Part shown: positions 60,878 through 64,000 of the stretch, piece by piece
How positions within the stretch are numbered: position 1 is the stretch's first letter
How the letters are laid out: every line of letters begins with the position of its first letter
Origin: Lachnospiraceae bacterium
GTDB taxonomy: Bacteria; Bacillota; Clostridia; Lachnospirales; Lachnospiraceae
DNA: 64,000 bases
NCBI GenBank assembly: GCA_022483465.1
Contig: JAKVNF010000003.1
Location: forward strand, 536,001 to 600,000
Direction: 5' to 3'
Made by a program: the position numbers and the translations under genes
The notes under the pieces: model-generated
What the model saw: only the letters and a program-made list of their open reading frames with translations
Database searches by the model: none
What the model was told of the DNA's origin: nothing

Positions 60878-61501
60878 GGCGTTAGTAAAGAACCGGGTTG
60901 ATGGGTTCCATACCACAACCTCCATGGTGAACTCTCGACGCGATAATGTCTGATGAAGATATAGAATCCCCATTTGGAGCTCTTTTCTTCTCTGCATAAT
61001 GCCTATCTTGTTATTGGCGTTAGTAAAGAACCGGGTTGATGGGTTCCATACCACAACCTCCATGGTGAACTCTCGACGCGATAATGTCCGATGAAGATAT
61101 AGAATCCCCATTTGGAGCTCTTTTCTTCTCCGCATAATGCCTATCTTGTTATTTATAGTCACATACTCGGCAAGTGAGTGTATGTGTTTAGGCAATCTAG
61201 GTGATGCTTTGTTACATGATGCAACACAGCACGGATAGGAGTGTACCCAGCTCGAGCTCAAAGTGAGGTATTAGTGGTCTCATGCTAGGCGATCGCTTAT
61301 CAACCCGTTTCTTAACTAACGCCTTGTTATTTATAGTCACATGCTCGGCAAGTAGGTGTATGCTTTTAGGCAATCTAGGTGATACTTTGTTACATGATGC
61401 AACACAGCACGGATAGAAGTGTACCCAGCTCGAGCTCAAAGTGAGGGATTAGTGGTCTCATGCTAGGCGATCGCTTATCAACCCGTTTCTTAACTAACGC
61501 C
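60878..61501 (-). mobile_element. 308-bp MITE-like element, outer copy (subtype B), carrying an insertion
   Basis: The outer copy runs from GGCGTTAGTAAAGAACCGGG at 60878 to the inverted end at 61501. TTTTCGAAA flanks it perfectly (60869-60877 and 61502-61510). The total of 624 bases equals 308 plus the nested 308-bp copy and its 8-bp duplication. It has B-type variant bases and two private changes. Confidence 0.93.
61016..61323 (-). mobile_element. 308-bp MITE-like element, inner nested copy (subtype A)
   Basis: This complete copy lies inside the outer element, flanked by TTGTTATT (61008-61015 and 61324-61331), an 8-bp duplication. Its variant bases match copy 1 (CACATACACTCA in the forward sense) and not the outer copy, so it came from a different source copy. 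Confidence 0.93.
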
Positions 61502-62153
61502 TTTTCGAAACTACACCACGGACGAGGACGTCTATGAGGCGGCAAAGAGCCTGTACCAGGAGTACCGCCTGGGATACGGAGAGGAGCAGAGCGGAGAGCT
61601 CCTCCTTCTGTCCATGGAGGAGCGGGACTATGCGCTCATTGCCTACGGATACGGGAACACGGCGTTTACGGACTACGGAAAGGACAAGCTTTCCGAGAAT
61701 TTCCTTGACGACTTCGGGGAGAGCAGCTGGTACAAGGGTTTTTCCGATTACCTCGAAAAGAGCGGTTCCATGCTCCGGCAAGCGTGCGAGGGAAACCCTC
61801 TGGATGTGAGTTCGAATCCCCTGATCCGCAACGCCGGGATCCTGATCTCCATCGTGACAGCCCTTGTGATCGCCCTGGTGATCACAGCCCTTGCGGCAAA
61901 GTATTCCATGCAGTCCGTATCGCGCGCACACACCGCCGCGGCCTACCTGGATGCGGGGAGTGTCACCATCACGGGAAGGGAGGATCGTTTCTCCCACGTG
62001 ACAGAGGCGAGGGAGCGGATCGAATCCGATCACAGCAGCGGCGGCACAACCATCGACAGTGACGGCTTTTCCGGAAAGAGCGGGAAGTTCTGAAAGGCAG
62101 AACAGAACAGTCTGCTCCCCATGGATGAAAGCCGTGTAGAAAGGGGAAAACAG

Positions 62154-63812
62154 ATGAAGACCAGAACGAATGCTTATCTGCCCATACTGCTCGTCCTTCC
62201 TGCTCTTCTTGCTGGCTGCGGGCAGACGTACTCGCAGCCTGCAGAAGCGGAGACAGGACCTGTACAGGAATCGCAGCAGGAGACCGTGCGCCTGCAGGAA
62301 GAGGCAGAGGAAGAAGATACTGTCATCCTGCAGGAGGAGGAAACAGACACTGCTGTGACGGCCCTCCCCCTTCCGGAGGAGGAAGAAGGAAAAGCGGAGG
62401 TTTCCGTCTCCGAGATCTTCAACAAAGAGGGGGATGCCCTGACGCAGGAGGGCGGCGAATATCACTACGCCTACCATATCCCGAAGATCGAAGATGACAC
62501 AGCGGCTGCGGCAGAGATCAATGCAAAGATCAACAGCTATGCCAGTTTTGCAGAGGAGTGCTATGACAGCATCCAGAGCGGGGAAGAGCCCTATCTTGCA
62601 AGCATCACTTATGAAACCTTTCAAAGCGGGGACGTGTTAAGCCTCCTCCTTTCCTGCACCGGCTACTATGACGGCTCTGATTCCTATGATGTCTTCCACT
62701 ACGACACGAAAAAGGGGGAATGCCTTGAAAACAGGGACATCCTCTCCCTCTCCGGCATGTCGGATGCGGAATACGGCGCCGCCCTTTGCCGCGCTGAGGC
62801 AGCCTTCTTTGACGATTTCTGTTTTCCCGGATGGGACCTTCTGAATCCGGATCCAGGGTTTTACGAGCTTCGCGCCCAAACCCTTACCTATGGGAACGAA
62901 GACCTTTCCTATCCCATCTGGCTTGACGGGGACGAGCTCCACACGATCGCAAAGATCGCCTCTCCTGCCGGGGAGGGGTTCTTCTTCCGGGATCTTCTGA
63001 TCCGGAAAGAACAGGAAACGGAGAGAAAGACCGCCCAGCTTGGAGACTACCTGATGGCAGCCCTTCAGCAAGATCAGGTGGTGCTGCGGCTACGGCAGAC
63101 CGAGCGCCTCAAGGAGATCCTCGGAGATACGATCTTCCTCGTCGATGGAGACCTCTTTGGAAAGGATCTGGCAGTTGACGGCCTTTACAGCAGCTATGAG
63201 GAGATCGTCTGCGCGGAGATGGGAGAGGAGAGACGCCCCTATGTCCTCCTTCTGACAGGGGAAGGAAGGGTTGAGGCCATCGATGTCCTCTCCTGCCTGT
63301 GGGGCAATTATTTCTGCGGGAGCGGCCCAATCCCTGGCATTTCCAATGGAATGAAACTTGTCAGGGGAGGAGACGGCTCCTACGATGTCACAGTCCTCAC
63401 AGAGGACGGGAAGGAGGTTTCCCTCTGCGATTCCGTATTTTCCCTCCGGGAGGTTCTTACGGGATCGCTGACAGATTCCGAATGGACCGGAGACATGTAT
63501 GACGATACCGGGACGCTGCGCTTTCTCTCCTTTCAGGGAGGAAACGGGGAGGACATCTTCGTTACTGCCTCCACCGGTAAGGACACGGAGCTTACAAGTG
63601 GGACCTTCCGCTATCTCGGCACCTGTGAGAAGGGGCTTGTGTATTCCTACTGCCTGGAAACGGACGAAGTGCTCTGCGGAACCATTGCCCTGAATCCGGT
63701 TTACGACGAAGAGAGCTGGGATCCCGTGCTTCTTGTCACAGAACTTGGCGGTACCCCGCTCTTTGGAGAACAGACAGGGGATGAGACGAAGCTTGTGAGA
63801 AGTTTTGGATGA
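62154..63812 (+). CDS. Secreted lipoprotein, unknown function
   Basis: The 552-residue protein has a lipoprotein signal (LPILLVLPALLAGCGQ, Cys23), an acidic Glu/Gln-rich linker and a DUF3298/RsiV-like part (YHYAYHIPKIEDDTAAAAEI, YDVFHYDTKKGECLENRDIL, RAEAAFFDDFCFPGW). The C-terminal 250 residues are unassigned. It resembles 55530-57218 in layout. ATG at 62154 follows AAAGGGG and is preferred over an upstream in-frame ATG at 62121. Confidence 0.68.
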   Translation: MKTRTNAYLPILLVLPALLAGCGQTYSQPAEAETGPVQESQQETVRLQEEAEEEDTVILQEEETDTAVTALPLPEEEEGKAEVSVSEIFNKEGDALTQEGGEYHYAYHIPKIEDDTAAAAEINAKINSYASFAEECYDSIQSGEEPYLASITYETFQSGDVLSLLLSCTGYYDGSDSYDVFHYDTKKGECLENRDILSLSGMSDAEYGAALCRAEAAFFDDFCFPGWDLLNPDPGFYELRAQTLTYGNEDLSYPIWLDGDELHTIAKIASPAGEGFFFRDLLIRKEQETERKTAQLGDYLMAALQQDQVVLRLRQTERLKEILGDTIFLVDGDLFGKDLAVDGLYSSYEEIVCAEMGEERRPYVLLLTGEGRVEAIDVLSCLWGNYFCGSGPIPGISNGMKLVRGGDGSYDVTVLTEDGKEVSLCDSVFSLREVLTGSLTDSEWTGDMYDDTGTLRFLSFQGGNGEDIFVTASTGKDTELTSGTFRYLGTCEKGLVYSYCLETDEVLCGTIALNPVYDEESWDPVLLVTELGGTPLFGEQTGDETKLVRSFG

Positions 63813-63830
63813 GGACAGACAAAGGGGAAA

Positions 63831-64000
63831 ATGATGAAGAGAACGTTCGCAATTGTGCTGCCGCTGCTCGTTGCCGCATCCTGCGGAAGTCCAAACATGA
63901 CTGCAGCTGCAAAAACCGCAAAGACAGCAAAGCCCGCCAAAACCGCTGTGAAAAAGAAAACGGCGGCTAAGGAGAGTGACAGTGTCAGGGACCCGGCAGC
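63831..64000 (+). CDS. Lipoprotein, N-terminus only (partial)
   Basis: The frame MMKRTFAIVLPLLVAASCGS has a lipoprotein signal (lipobox LVAASCG) followed by a Lys/Ala/Thr-rich linker (AAAKTAKTAKPAKTAVKKKT). It runs off the end of the window. GGGG upstream of the ATG is the ribosome binding site. Nothing else can be said. Confidence 0.7.
   Translation, partial: MMKRTFAIVLPLLVAASCGSPNMTAAAKTAKTAKPAKTAVKKKTAAKESDSVRDPA

Larger units (their letters stand above)
60654..62093 (+). pseudogene. TPM-domain protein (YdjH/YgcG-like), split by nested MITEs
   Basis: The N-terminal part (60654-60877) has a signal peptide (FLVLLAAALLLFSLPVRA) and a TPM start (FVTDEAGLLTDEEWTALETR, ACGIYVITVDDFR). Two nested 308-bp elements follow. 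From 61502 the frame resumes NYTTDEDVYEAAKSLYQEYR and continues with GELLLLSMEERDYALIAYGYG, a membrane helix (AGILISIVTALVIALVITALAA) and a low-complexity tail ending FSGKSGKF. Removing both elements and one TSD copy rejoins VDDFRNYTTDED exactly. TPM proteins occur in membrane-stress modules. It is now probably non-functional. Confidence 0.92.

Overview
The window looks like the chromosome of a high-GC (roughly 60% by eye) anaerobic Firmicute, most likely a gut Lachnospiraceae-type clostridium. The signs are YesL/GH105/GH28 pectin genes, a queuosine-precursor ECF transporter under a preQ1-like leader, a small alarmone synthetase, many Cys-lipoproteins, a YdjGHI-like membrane-stress operon and purine-rich ribosome binding sites. 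There is no phage, plasmid backbone or CRISPR array. Both window edges cut genes.

1-7.8 kb is a pectin/oligogalacturonide operon on the plus strand: sugar ABC permease (partial), YesL, a TIM-barrel isomerase broken by an ISAzo13-family IS, GH105, GH28, KduI, and an RpiB-family protein that resembles DhuI. 7.8-10.6 kb holds an IS1634-like element and a rhomboid protease. 11-15.4 kb has an AEC transporter, then an IclR regulator divergent from KDG kinase and KDPG aldolase, which finish the galacturonate route. KduD is not seen. 15.5-20.4 kb is housekeeping: a YfbR-like nucleotidase, a broken GH25 lysozyme, MscS, a PfkB kinase and a Nudix-phosphodiesterase fusion. 20.4-25 kb is signalling: a GGDEF protein, then a small alarmone synthetase overlapping a two-component pair.

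25-30 kb has a DnaQ-like/BRCT protein and a four-gene row with an acyltransferase-like protein, a zinc-ribbon membrane protein and a pectinacetylesterase-like hydrolase. 30-40 kb has tRNA-Thr, RecQ, QueT with a preQ1-I-like riboswitch, MATE, a class A PBP with a long coiled-coil tail, YigZ and MgtE. 40-43 kb has a decayed MFS gene and a membrane-anchored LuxR regulator. 43-44.7 kb is an ISL3 element. 44.8-64 kb is an envelope and sensing region: secreted lipoproteins, an AIM24-like protein, a six-gene sensory cluster (7TM sensor, kinase, response regulator, orphan receiver, solute-binding protein, membrane LuxR), and a zinc-ribbon/SPFH/zinc-ribbon/TPM operon.

The most striking feature is a family of non-autonomous 308-bp elements with near-perfect terminal inverted repeats and 8-9 bp target duplications. 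There are five copies at four loci. One copy is nested inside another, and together they split the TPM gene. Another splits the GH25 gene, and others sit in upstream regions. With three IS elements from three families and several genes carrying in-frame stops, the genome shows recent, active transposition and gene decay.
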